Below are positions 43,774 to 51,687 of a stretch of DNA of 63,215 nt, in pieces (within the stretch, counting starts at the first letter, position 1; each line of letters opens with the position of its first letter). Origin of the DNA: DAISJM01 sp036821485 (lineage in GTDB: Bacteria > Verrucomicrobiota > Kiritimatiellia > CAIQIC01 > JAGNIJ01); assembly GCA_036821485.1 (NCBI GenBank), contig DAISJM010000018.1:1-63215 (forward strand). The letters run 5' to 3'. The position numbers and the translations under genes are program-made. The notes beneath the pieces were generated by a model, which was not told the origin of the DNA, ran no database searches, and saw only the letters and a list, made by a program, of their open reading frames with translations.

Positions 43774-43818
43774 ATGCCCGGGTGGCGAAATGGCAGACGC
43801 AAGGGACTTAAAATCCCT
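43774..43818 (+). repeat. attR (45-bp copy forming the 5' half of the intact tRNA-Leu)
   Basis: Identical to attL at 35030-35074. Here the core continues into a full tRNA, so the element supplied the 5' half of the present gene. Confidence 0.93.
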
Positions 43819-43858
43819 TTCCTGAAAGGGAGTGTGGGTTCGAATCCCACCCCGGGCA
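43776..43858 (+). tRNA. tRNA-Leu (anticodon UAA)
   Basis: 83 nt, no encoded CCA. Acceptor stem GCCCGGG pairs with CCCGGGC, discriminator A. Anticodon loop CTTAAAA gives anticodon UAA; a variable arm stem (TTCC/GGGA) fits class II; T-arm GTGGG-TTCGAAT-CCCAC. The gene's 5' part lies in the element's attR, so its promoter is now element DNA. Confidence 0.95.
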
Positions 43859-43870
43859 CTCTTCCCCCAG

Positions 43871-44452
43871 CTATGCCTTGGTGATGACGTAGACCGCCAC
43901 GTTGGCCAAGAGCGCAGGGACCAAGCGGGTCTCCCGTCTGCCCGAGAGGAAGACGGCCTGTTCGATGCGGGCGTTCAGCTTGTTGCAGAACTCGAGGAAC
44001 TGATCGAGGGTGATTGCACGCACACGCGGTTCCCCCGAGGCCAGCGTGAATCCCGTACCCCGGCCGCCGAGCGCCCGGAGTCGCTCGCGCCAGTAGCCCG
44101 CATTATCGAATGAAATGATCGCGTGGCGGCCGACGCGGAGCATTTCCTTCACGACGGGCGCCGGGCGATTGAGGTAGGCGAGGGTCTGGCTGAGAATGAC
44201 ATAGTCAAAGGCGTCGTCGCGGTAGTCGGCGATGCCTTCCTCGATGTTGCCGTGGCGGACGGAGAGGCCGCGCGTGATGCACGCGCGCACATCATCTTCG
44301 TCGATCTCAACACCGCGCGCTTCGACGTGTTTCCGCTGCACGAGTTCCTCGAGCAGGATGCCGTTGCCGCAGCCCAAGTCGAGGACCTTCGACCCTTCCG
44401 GGACGAAATCCACGATCGCTTCAAGGTCCAGTCTTTGTGTTACGTCCGTCAT
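43871..44452 (-). CDS. metW: MetW-like methyltransferase-fold protein of methionine biosynthesis
   Basis: 193 aa. SAM-type motif 'VLDLGCGNGILLEEL' at about 23-37, then 'VEIDEDDVRACITRGLSV', 'ILSQTLAYLNRPAPVVKEMLRVG', characteristic of MetW, which partners homoserine acyltransferase MetX. Third gene of the met operon, 55 nt after metX; it ends convergent with tRNA-Leu. The stop is 12 nt from the tRNA end. Confidence 0.92.
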   Translation of the reverse strand: MTDVTQRLDLEAIVDFVPEGSKVLDLGCGNGILLEELVQRKHVEARGVEIDEDDVRACITRGLSVRHGNIEEGIADYRDDAFDYVILSQTLAYLNRPAPVVKEMLRVGRHAIISFDNAGYWRERLRALGGRGTGFTLASGEPRVRAITLDQFLEFCNKLNARIEQAVFLSGRRETRLVPALLANVAVYVITKA

Positions 44453-44507
44453 GGCAAATCACATGAGAGGTTGGGCTTTGCGCGGAAAAAGTCAACGGGA
44501 TTTCGGG

Positions 44508-45653
44508 TCACGCGGGCTTGGGCAGCTTGGCGTGCTTCGTTGTGCCACGGTTGACGCGGGATAGGAAATCCCGGGTGAGGGTGGCCAAACGGTCAAGTTC
44601 CAGCAGGAACGCGTCGTGGCCGTAGTCGCTCTGAATTTCGACATAGGTCGCGTCGACGCCATTCTGGAGAAGAGCGCGGACCAGCTCCTCGGATTGTTCC
44701 GGAGGATAGAGCCAGTCGGAGCTGTAGCTGACGACGAGGAATTTGGACGAGACGTTGCGGAACGCATGCGCGAGATCCGGCTGCCCGTACGAAAGGTCGA
44801 AGTAGTCGATCGCCTTGGTGATGTAGAGGAACGTGTTGGCATCGAACCGCTTGGTGAAGGTGAGCCCCTGGTGTTTCAGGTAGCTCTCCACGCGGAACTC
44901 GGTCGCAAATTCGTAGCCGTAGTGTTCCCGCTCCTGGAGGTGGCGGCCGAACTTTGCGCGCATCGACGTTTCACTCAAGTAGGTTATGTGGCCGATCATG
45001 CGGGCGACGGCGAGGCCGGCATCGGGCCGCTCGGATCCGTAGTAGTCGCCCTTCTTCCAGTTCGGGTCGGCATAGATCGCCTGGCGCGCCACTTCGTTGA
45101 GCGCAATGCTCTGCGCCGATACGCGCGCCGTCGAGGCCAATATGATGGCGCTCTTTACGCGGTCGGGATAGGAAACAGTCCACTGCAGCGCTTGCATGCC
45201 GCCCATGCTTCCGCCGGTGACGCACAGCACTTTTTCGATACCGAGATGATCGAGCAACAGCCGCTGCGCTTCGACCATGTCGGTGACGGTGACGACGGGG
45301 AAAGAGAGGCCGTAGGGGTTCCCGGTGGCCGGGTTGTTGGAGGAGGGCCCGGTGCTGCCTTGGCAGCCGCCGATGACGTTGGAGCAGAGGACGAAGTACT
45401 TGTCGGTGTCGAAGGCTTTGCCCGGGCCGACGGCCTGATCCCACCAACCGGGCTTGGTGTCGTTGGCGGAATGGCGACCCGCGACGTGGGCATCGCCGGA
45501 AAGGGCGTGCAGGATCAGGATCACATTGCTGCGATCCTCGTTCAGCTCGCCGTACGTTTCGTAGGCAAGCGTAAATGGCCCGAACCTTGCCCCGCTCTGG
45601 AGCTTCAGTTCGCGGTCGAAAGTGACAAACTGGGTTTTGACAATCTTGTCCAT
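44508..45653 (-). CDS. metX: Homoserine O-acetyltransferase
   Basis: 381 aa alpha/beta-hydrolase that acylates homoserine as the first dedicated step to methionine. The nucleophile is Ser in 'VTGGSMGGMQALQW' (about 146-158). 'HALSGDAHVAGRH', and catalytic Asp ('VVSYSSDWLYPP') and His ('DYGHDAFLLE') near the C-terminus complete the triad. Acetyl versus succinyl preference is not settled here, although the pairing with MetY and MetW favours acetyl. Between metY (83 nt upstream) and metW. Confidence 0.93.
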   Translation of the reverse strand: MDKIVKTQFVTFDRELKLQSGARFGPFTLAYETYGELNEDRSNVILILHALSGDAHVAGRHSANDTKPGWWDQAVGPGKAFDTDKYFVLCSNVIGGCQGSTGPSSNNPATGNPYGLSFPVVTVTDMVEAQRLLLDHLGIEKVLCVTGGSMGGMQALQWTVSYPDRVKSAIILASTARVSAQSIALNEVARQAIYADPNWKKGDYYGSERPDAGLAVARMIGHITYLSETSMRAKFGRHLQEREHYGYEFATEFRVESYLKHQGLTFTKRFDANTFLYITKAIDYFDLSYGQPDLAHAFRNVSSKFLVVSYSSDWLYPPEQSEELVRALLQNGVDATYVEIQSDYGHDAFLLELDRLATLTRDFLSRVNRGTTKHAKLPKPA

Positions 45654-45736
45654 CCGTCACCGGTAATAATGAAGTATTGGAGTGCCGGGGGCAATCTAAA
45701 GCGCGATCACCACCGGCACTCCGCAGACTTTGCGGT

Positions 45737-47044
45737 TCAGCGGCCCGCCGCGATGGCGAGCGCCTGCTCGATATCCGCCTTGATATCCTCGACATCCTCC
45801 AAGCCGACGGACAGTCGGATGTAATCCTGGGTCACGCCGGTGGCGGCCTGTTCCTCGGCCGACAACTGCTGGTGCGTGGTAGAGGCCGGGTGAATCACCA
45901 AGCTCTTGGCATCGCCGATGTTGGCCAGGTGTGAGAGCAGCTTGACCGAGTTGATGAACTTCTTCCCGGCCTCCAGCCCGCCCTTGATCCCGAAGCCGAC
46001 GAGTCCGCCGAAGCCCTTCTTGAGGTACTTCGTCGCATTCGTGTAACTCGGGTCACCCTCGAGGCCGGGGTAGGTGACCCAGCTCACATGGGGGTGTTGC
46101 TTCAGCCAGCGCGCGATGGCGAGGGCGTTCTCCGAGTGCTTCTGCTGCCGAAGCGGCAGCGTTTCCACGCCCTGCAGCAGCAGGAACGAGTTGAACGGGC
46201 TCAGCGCGGCGCCGAGGTCACGCAGTAAGGTCACGCGCACCTTGAGGATGAACGCAACGTTGCCGAGACCCGGCACGTTGCTGAGAGCGTCCCAGTACAC
46301 GATGCCGTGGTAGCTGGGATCGGGCTCGGTGAACTCCGGGAACTTCCCGTTGTTCCACTTGAACTTGCCCGAATCCACGATGATGCCGCCCAGCGACGTG
46401 CCGTGCCCGCCGATATACTTCGTGGCGGAGGCGACGATGATGTCCGCGCCATGGTCAATCGGTCGAACGAGGCCGACCCCGACCGTGTTGTCCACGACGA
46501 GCGGAAGGCCCGCTTCGTGGGCGATCTTCGCGATCGCCTCGAAGTCGGGCACGTCGAGTTTCGGATTGCCGATCATCTCTGCGTAGATGGCCCGGGTCTT
46601 TGGCGTGATGGCCTTCCGGAACTCCTCGGGGTTGCGCGAGTTGACGAACTTCACCGTGCGGCCGAGTTTGGGGAACGTGTAGTGCAGGAGCTGGTAGGTC
46701 CCGCCGTACAGGTTGTTCCCGGCGACGATCTCGTCGCCTACGCGTGTGATGGCCAGCAGCGCGTAGCTGATGGCCGACTGCCCGGAGGCTACGGCCAGCG
46801 CGCCCGTGCCACCTTCGATTGCCGCGATGCGCTGTTCGAGCACATCGGTCGTGGGGTTCATCAGCCGCGTATAGATGTTGCCGAATTCTTTCAGGGCAAA
46901 CAGGTTCGCGGCGTGTTCGGTGCTCTTGAACGCGTAGGAGGTCGTCTGGTAGATCGGCACCGCGCGCGCGCCGGTTGTCGGGTCCGCTTTTTGTCCTGCG
47001 TGCAGGCAGGCCGTATGGATACCTTGCTTGGTCTTGTCGCTCAT
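45737..47044 (-). CDS. metY: O-acetylhomoserine sulfhydrylase (PLP-dependent)
   Basis: 435 aa. Converts O-acetylhomoserine plus sulfide to homocysteine. Cys/Met-metabolism PLP enzyme motifs: 'YTRLMNPTTDVLEQRIAAIEGG' (about 57-78), PLP site 'VASATKYIGGHGTSLGG' with Lys about 206, and 'SVGLEDVEDIKADIEQAL' at the end. A GGGAG lies upstream of ATG 47044. Second gene of the SAM-riboswitch operon (after the small ORF at 47167). Confidence 0.93.
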   Translation of the reverse strand: MSDKTKQGIHTACLHAGQKADPTTGARAVPIYQTTSYAFKSTEHAANLFALKEFGNIYTRLMNPTTDVLEQRIAAIEGGTGALAVASGQSAISYALLAITRVGDEIVAGNNLYGGTYQLLHYTFPKLGRTVKFVNSRNPEEFRKAITPKTRAIYAEMIGNPKLDVPDFEAIAKIAHEAGLPLVVDNTVGVGLVRPIDHGADIIVASATKYIGGHGTSLGGIIVDSGKFKWNNGKFPEFTEPDPSYHGIVYWDALSNVPGLGNVAFILKVRVTLLRDLGAALSPFNSFLLLQGVETLPLRQQKHSENALAIARWLKQHPHVSWVTYPGLEGDPSYTNATKYLKKGFGGLVGFGIKGGLEAGKKFINSVKLLSHLANIGDAKSLVIHPASTTHQQLSAEEQAATGVTQDYIRLSVGLEDVEDIKADIEQALAIAAGR

Positions 47045-47166
47045 TGTTATTTCTCCCTTTCTTCAGGCGCGCGCCTTGTGAGGATCGCACGCGTAAACTA
47101 TCACACGGGGTGGGGGAATTCCAGCGGCAGCCCGGTAGCTGAGCCGCCGGAATCCCCCCGGTCCCC

Positions 47167-47397
47167 TCAATTTCGATTTCCTTCGTTGTTGTTTCTGCCC
47201 TGTAACTCCGCAAACAGCCGGTCGCGCCGGCGGCGTGCCTGGTGGCTCGCCCGGGTGCCGAGCGAAGCCCGGACCCGTTGCTTGGTGAAGTCTGGAAGAT
47301 GGATCGTGTAATGCACGAACCACGTTCCGTGGTTATTCCAGAGGTGATGGTTCGGATTGCCACGCGGCGTCCGAATCGACAGGTCACACTTGGCCAT
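47167..47397 (-). CDS. Small basic protein, integrase-arm-like, first gene behind the SAM riboswitch
   Basis: 76 aa. 'WNNHGTWFVHYTIHLPDFTKQRVRASLGTRASHQARRRRDRLFAEL' resembles the N-terminal arm-binding domain of phage integrases but stands alone, with no catalytic part nearby. ATG 47397 lies just after the riboswitch terminator and before metY. Either it is a conserved small protein whose synthesis is SAM-controlled, or a remnant of an inserted gene. Annotators might miss it. Confidence 0.6.
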   Translation of the reverse strand: MAKCDLSIRTPRGNPNHHLWNNHGTWFVHYTIHLPDFTKQRVRASLGTRASHQARRRRDRLFAELQGRNNNEGNRN

Positions 47398-47450
47398 GAT
47401 GCGTCTCCTTGCCCGCTTCCGCAGGCTGTTTACGCATCAGGATGCTGCGA

Positions 47451-47490
47451 ACAAAAAACCGCCGATCCTGAACAACAGGACGGCGGTTTA
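47451..47490 (-). terminator. Intrinsic terminator of the SAM-riboswitch leader
   Basis: On the minus strand: AACCGCCGTCCTG, loop TTGTT, CAGGATCGGCGG, then TTTTTTG. The strong stem and T-run lie between the aptamer and the first ORF, so high SAM should end transcription here. Confidence 0.87.
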
Positions 47491-47528
47491 CGCTCGCGGA
47501 GACTATTATTCAAAGGAATCTTTCCTTC

Positions 47529-47626
47529 GCTCATCCCGGCCGCGCACTCGCGCTGCCGGAGGGCACCTTGGCGTCTCCTGCCAGGTTGCCGTGTTCCGAT
47601 CTACACCGGAACAGCTCCTGATGTTC
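47529..47626 (-). promoter_or_regulatory. SAM-I-family riboswitch
   Basis: Minus-strand features match the SAM-I core: 'CATCAGGAG' at the 5' side (P1/P2), 'CGGCAACC' kink-turn region, 'AAGGTGCC' and 'TCCGGCAG' in the ligand-binding junction, a P4 stem of CGCGAGTGCGCG and the 3' 'GGGATGAG'. The P2 part is unusual (GTTCCGGTGTAGATCGGAAC) compared with classic GGGACTGGCCC...GAAACCC. Downstream are the terminator and metYXW, so it is an OFF switch for methionine synthesis. Confidence 0.78.
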
Positions 47627-47634
47627 AATGCGAC

Positions 47635-47662
47635 ACAATACCCACGTTTTGGAAAACGTCAA
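47635..47662 (-). promoter_or_regulatory. Promoter of the SAM-riboswitch/met operon
   Basis: On the minus strand TTGACG (47662-47657), a 16-bp spacer, then TATTGT (47640-47635). Transcription should start near 47628, a few bases before the aptamer. The spacer contains ACGTTTT-CC-AAAACGT, a small hairpin-like site. Confidence 0.65.
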
Positions 47663-47697
47663 ACAGGAGTTGTGTCATAAACTGCGGCGGGGGCGTT

Positions 47698-48372
47698 TCA
47701 ACCCGTGATGACGGCCCTGATGATGGCATCGGCCCAGCGGTTCAACGCGGGAAGGTGTGTGGCCGCAGTGGCCTGAATGGCCTCGGCTGTCAGCCCCGAC
47801 AGGGCGACGTCTTCCTGGCAGTGCGCGCATAGCCGATCGACTCCGGCAGTATCCAACTCGGCGTGGAAGAGCAACCCGTACGCGCGGCGGATACGAAACG
47901 CCTGAACGGGAAAGAGGTCGGACTTCGCCAGCACCGTGGCACCAGGCGGCGCCTCGATTCCTTCGCCGTGCCACTCAATGACCTCAAGCGGTTCAGGAGC
48001 AGTACGGAAGACGGGATCGCCGGCAGCGGCCGACGTCTTGTGCAGGCGCGTAATGCCAATTTCCGGTGCGGGGCCTTTGTACACCGCGCCGCCCATGGCC
48101 TTGGCGAGGAATTGGCTGCCGAGGCATACGCCGAGATAGGGCACATCCGCGTTCACGCAACGGCGGATGAAGTCCGCTTCCTGACGAATCCACGGATCGG
48201 GATCGTTGACCGACATCGGTCCGCCCATGACGAGAAGAAAATCAGGCAACTCGGAAGGGAGTCCCAGTTCCGGTACGAGCCGGCACGTCAGGTGAAGACC
48301 GGCGTCGACCAGTGCCTTCTCGAAAACGCCCGGACCTTCAAACGGAACATGTTGGAAGCAGAGAGCCGACAT
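47698..48372 (-). CDS. Class I glutamine amidotransferase (GMP synthase GATase-like)
   Basis: 224 aa from ATG 48372. Nucleophile Cys in 'YLGVCLGSQFLAKAMGG' (about 80-96), catalytic His in 'LLFHAELD' near 167, and 'FLLVMGGPMSV' near 45. No second domain is present, so it resembles stand-alone GATase proteins (YfeJ-like) of unknown acceptor. The frame is open to 48423, but that reading would begin inside the preceding gene. A diluted repeat 'atggctgatgggtaatgg' lies just before the start. It ends the minus-strand gene run that begins with dgt. Confidence 0.8.
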   Translation of the reverse strand: MSALCFQHVPFEGPGVFEKALVDAGLHLTCRLVPELGLPSELPDFLLVMGGPMSVNDPDPWIRQEADFIRRCVNADVPYLGVCLGSQFLAKAMGGAVYKGPAPEIGITRLHKTSAAAGDPVFRTAPEPLEVIEWHGEGIEAPPGATVLAKSDLFPVQAFRIRRAYGLLFHAELDTAGVDRLCAHCQEDVALSGLTAEAIQATAATHLPALNRWADAIIRAVITG

Positions 48373-48409
48373 AGAGGAATGGCTGATGGGTAATGGTTGA
48401 TGGCTGAGA

Positions 48410-49696
48410 TTACAGGCTGACATAGCGGAAGCCGAGCCGTTTGGCCTCGCTGCGTGAGTAGAAGTTCTTCACGTCGACCAATACCGGGGTCCGCATCATC
48501 TTGCGGATTGCGCGGAGCGGCAGCGACTTGAATTCGTTATGCGCGTTGATCAGGATCACCGCGTCGAGTTTCCGGGCCTTGTCAGGGGTGAGCGTCGGCA
48601 GGCCAAAATGCTTTTTGATTTCCTTTGCGCTGACCAGCGGCTCCCAGACGGAGACGCGTACGCCGAAGCTCTTGAGCTGTTTCACCACGTCCTCGGCCCG
48701 CGTGTTGCGAAGGTCGGGGACGTTTTCCTTGAAGGTCATGCCGAGGACCCACACGTTGGCATTCCTGGGCAGGCAGCCCGCCTTCGTCATCTCCTGGATG
48801 GCCATATCGGCGACGTAGTAGCCCATGCCGTCATTGATCCGGCGGCCTGCGAGAATGACCTCGGGGTGATAGCCGAGTTCCACGGCGCGGTGCGTCAGGT
48901 AGTAGGGATCGACGCCGATGCAATGACCGCCGACGAGGCCGGGGTGGTAGCGATGGAAGTTCCACTTGGTTGATGCCGCGTCGAGGACTTCCTTGGTCTG
49001 CAGGCCCATGCGGACAAAAATCTTCGAGAGCTCATTCATCAGCGCGATGTTGAGGTCGCGCTGTACGTTCTCGATCACCTTGGCCGCCTCGGCGGTCATG
49101 ATGCTCGGTGCCTGGTGGATGCCGGCCTTGATGGCCTTGCTGTAGGCCGCGGCGACGCGGGCGATGGCCTTGGGGCTGTGGCCGCTGACCACCTTCACGA
49201 TGTTCGTCACGGAGTGGACCTTGTCGCCCGGGTTGACGCGCTCGGGAGAATAGCCGAGATCGAATTGGCCAAGCTTGAGGCCGGACTCGCGTTCCAGGAT
49301 GGGGAGGCAGAAGTCCTCGGTGACGCCCGGGTAGACGGTGCTTTCGTAGCAGACCAGCATGCCCTTGCGCAGGATGCGGCCGACGGTCGTGGAAGCCTTG
49401 TCGAGCGGTGTCAGATCGGGGTCGCGTGCCTCGGTGACGGGCGTGGGCACGGCGATGATGATGAACGTGCACTTTGCAAGGTCCTTCGGGTTGGTGGTGA
49501 AGGACAGGTTGCGCTGCTTGAGTTCGGACGGCTCGACTTCGCCGGTGTGGTCGCGCCCGGCACGGAGTTCCTTGATGCGCTCCGGCTTGGCGTCGAAGCC
49601 GATGACCTTGTAGTGCGGCGCGAAGGCGGTGGCGAGGGGCAATCCCACGTAGCCGAGTCCAACGAGGCCGATAACTTCCTTATTCGCTTTCTTCAT
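48410..49696 (-). CDS. UDP-sugar 6-dehydrogenase (WbpO/TviB type)
   Basis: 428 aa. NAD-binding Rossmann motif 'GLVGLGYVGLPLATAF' (about 10-25), active-site region 'NIALMNELSKIFVRMG' and the catalytic Cys in 'LVGGHCIGVDPYYLTHRA' (about 264-270). C-terminal 'VLGMTFKENVPDLRNTRAEDV'. The family makes UDP-N-acetylgalactosaminuronate or related uronates for envelope polysaccharide. ATG 49696 has GGGAAG upstream. It forms part of a glycan supply operon with the nucleotidyltransferase at 49734. Confidence 0.9.
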   Translation of the reverse strand: MKKANKEVIGLVGLGYVGLPLATAFAPHYKVIGFDAKPERIKELRAGRDHTGEVEPSELKQRNLSFTTNPKDLAKCTFIIIAVPTPVTEARDPDLTPLDKASTTVGRILRKGMLVCYESTVYPGVTEDFCLPILERESGLKLGQFDLGYSPERVNPGDKVHSVTNIVKVVSGHSPKAIARVAAAYSKAIKAGIHQAPSIMTAEAAKVIENVQRDLNIALMNELSKIFVRMGLQTKEVLDAASTKWNFHRYHPGLVGGHCIGVDPYYLTHRAVELGYHPEVILAGRRINDGMGYYVADMAIQEMTKAGCLPRNANVWVLGMTFKENVPDLRNTRAEDVVKQLKSFGVRVSVWEPLVSAKEIKKHFGLPTLTPDKARKLDAVILINAHNEFKSLPLRAIRKMMRTPVLVDVKNFYSRSEAKRLGFRYVSL

Positions 49697-49733
49697 CTTC
49701 CCACCTGTGTGTTGAAGGATCGACAGCGACAAA

Positions 49734-50660
49734 CTACGTCCAAAGCTGTTCCGAGTATATGCCCCGGCGGATCAAACCGCGAACCCCTTCCGCGACGCGG
49801 GCCTTGTCATCCGGGTAGGTCACACCCAGCCACTTTTCCGGAGAGGTCAGGACATCCACCCTTGCGCGGACCGCGTGGATGAGTTCGTCCACGACGGCGG
49901 GCAACATGAATTCGGAATCGGGTTTCGAGCCCTCGGCGGGCAGGAACCTTCGAAAGGCGTTGTCCAGATGAGCAAAGATGTTCGGCGTGAATCCCCAGAG
50001 ATTCATCGAGACAATTTCATCACCGCTGAAGAGCGTGTTTCCGTCCGCGGCGGGACAGGTGGCGCCGCCCTGACCGTGCGGCACGATCTTGTGGCGCTCG
50101 GTGACGGATACGAGGCGGCCGTCGCGGACTTCGCAGACGCCGCGGGAGACGGGGCCGTGCTCCGACAACGTGTTGCGGAGAACGAAGCCGACGAGACAGT
50201 AGTGGTCCTCCTCGGCGGCAATACTCTTCAGCCGCGAGGCGAGTAGTTCAAAGGACCGGCGGCCGTAGAAATCATCCGCATTGATCACGCCGAATGGTTC
50301 GCCGTGGATTTCGTGGCGGCAGGCATACAGCGCGTGGCCGGTGCCCCAGGGCTTTGACCGCGCGGCGTGGGCGAAGCCGGCAGGCACATCCTGGGTTTCC
50401 TGGAACGCGTAGCTGATGGGAATGCGTCCGGCGAAATGCGGCTCGATCGTGGAGCGGAACGAATCCTCGATGTCGCGACGAATTACAAACACGACACGCG
50501 AGAACCCGGCGGCGATGGCATCAAAGATGGAGTAATCGATGACGATCTCGCCGGAAGGTCCGACAGGTTCGATCTGCTTCAAACCGCCATAGCGACGGCC
50601 GATCCCGGCGGCGAGGACGACGAGTGCGGGAGCCTTCGCGTTCTGGGTGTTGAGCTTCAT
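49734..50660 (-). CDS. Sugar nucleotidyltransferase-like protein (NTP transferase)
   Basis: 308 aa. 'LVVLAAGIGRRYGGLKQIEPVG' is the G-x-G-x-R-x(n)-K motif of nucleotidyltransferases and 'GVINADDFYGRRSFELL' the metal-site DD. The substrate may be a hexose-1-phosphate; the protein is similar to uncharacterised members of the GlmU/RfbA superfamily. It overlaps trpD by 4 nt, so trpD and the sugar genes are co-transcribed. Confidence 0.83.
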   Translation of the reverse strand: MKLNTQNAKAPALVVLAAGIGRRYGGLKQIEPVGPSGEIVIDYSIFDAIAAGFSRVVFVIRRDIEDSFRSTIEPHFAGRIPISYAFQETQDVPAGFAHAARSKPWGTGHALYACRHEIHGEPFGVINADDFYGRRSFELLASRLKSIAAEEDHYCLVGFVLRNTLSEHGPVSRGVCEVRDGRLVSVTERHKIVPHGQGGATCPAADGNTLFSGDEIVSMNLWGFTPNIFAHLDNAFRRFLPAEGSKPDSEFMLPAVVDELIHAVRARVDVLTSPEKWLGVTYPDDKARVAEGVRGLIRRGIYSEQLWT

Positions 50661-51673
50661 TCGGCCTTGTTGCTCATTTCCGCCAGCTTCTCCATCTTCG
50701 CCCGCGCAGCGCCCGAATCGATGGACTGTGCCGCGACGGAGAGTCCTTCCTTGAGGTCGCGCGCCTTGCCGCCCGCGACAATGGCCGCGGCAGAGTTGAC
50801 CAGAACGATATCGCGTTTCGGGCCTTTCTCGCCGGCGAGGATGGCGCGGACGATCTCCGCATTTTGTGCAGGGTCGCCGCCGACGAGGTCATGGATTGAC
50901 GCGACAGGAAGGCCAAGGTCGCCGGGCTTGAGTTCATAGACACGCACCTCGCCATCGCGTACCTCGCCGATCAACGAGGCCGCCGTGGTGGTGATTTCGT
51001 CCAGCCCGTCGCGCCCGTGGACGACGAAGAGGTGCTTGGCGCCGAGTGTTGCGGACGCCTGGGCCAGCGTGGTGACGAGGCTTTCATGGTAGACCCCCAG
51101 TACGCCGTGACGTGCCCCGGCAGGATTGGAGAGGGGACCAAGGATGTTGAAGATGCTGCGGATGCCGATCTCGCGGCGCGGGCCGATGGCAAACTTCATG
51201 GCCGGGTGGAGCGTGGGGGCGAACAGGAATGCGATGCCGATTTCGGCAAGGCAGCGGTCCATGACGGCGGCCGGACAATCGATCTTCACGCCGAGCGCGG
51301 CGAGGACATCGGCGCTGCCGCACTTGCTGGAGACGCTGCGATTGCCGTGCTTCGCGACGGTAATGCCGGCGCCCGCGGTGACGAACGCCGAGGCGGTGGA
51401 AATGTTGAATGTATGGGCGCCGTCGCCGCCCGTGCCGCAGGTGTCGACAATGATTTCGCCGGGAGCGTGGACGGCGGTGAACTTTTCGCGCATCCCTGCC
51501 GCGCTGCCGGCGATGACTTCCGCGGACTCGCCGCGGATGCGGAGCGCGGTGATATAAGACGCGATCTGGGCAGGCGTCGCTTCGCCGCCCATGATTTCGG
51601 TCATGGCGGCGTGCGCCTCTTCGCGCGTAATCGCGCTGCCTTCAGCGAGCTTGGCTATCAGTTCCTTAATCAT
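50657..51673 (-). CDS. trpD: Anthranilate phosphoribosyltransferase
   Basis: 338 aa. Second step of tryptophan synthesis, joining anthranilate and PRPP. 'DTCGTGGDGAHTFNISTASAFV' (about 75-96) is the PRPP site, 'KHGNRSVSSKCGSADVLAALG' the anthranilate side, and 'NILGPLSNPA' follows. No other trp genes are in the window, so the pathway is scattered. ATG 51673 lies 14 nt after the dgt gene. Confidence 0.94.
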   Translation of the reverse strand: MIKELIAKLAEGSAITREEAHAAMTEIMGGEATPAQIASYITALRIRGESAEVIAGSAAGMREKFTAVHAPGEIIVDTCGTGGDGAHTFNISTASAFVTAGAGITVAKHGNRSVSSKCGSADVLAALGVKIDCPAAVMDRCLAEIGIAFLFAPTLHPAMKFAIGPRREIGIRSIFNILGPLSNPAGARHGVLGVYHESLVTTLAQASATLGAKHLFVVHGRDGLDEITTTAASLIGEVRDGEVRVYELKPGDLGLPVASIHDLVGGDPAQNAEIVRAILAGEKGPKRDIVLVNSAAAIVAGGKARDLKEGLSVAAQSIDSGAARAKMEKLAEMSNKAE

Positions 51674-51687
51674 GCCTGTTCTCCCTG

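Larger units (their letters stand above)
35030..43818 (+). mobile_element. 8.7-kb integrative element in tRNA-Leu(UAA), satellite-like
   Basis: Bounded by 45-bp direct repeats (35030-35074 and 43774-43818) identical to the 5' half of the tRNA gene. It contains tyrosine integrase (35266), unknown membrane and soluble proteins, Xre regulator (38000), AlpA-like factor (38185), PrimPol-DUF3987 replication protein (38463), a small Cys/His protein and two secreted unknowns near the right end. Integrase-proximal repeats recur at both ends. There is no capsid, portal, relaxase or conjugation gene, so it fits a phage satellite (PICI-like) or a mobilisable genomic island. Excision would rebuild one intact tRNA. 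Confidence 0.88.
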
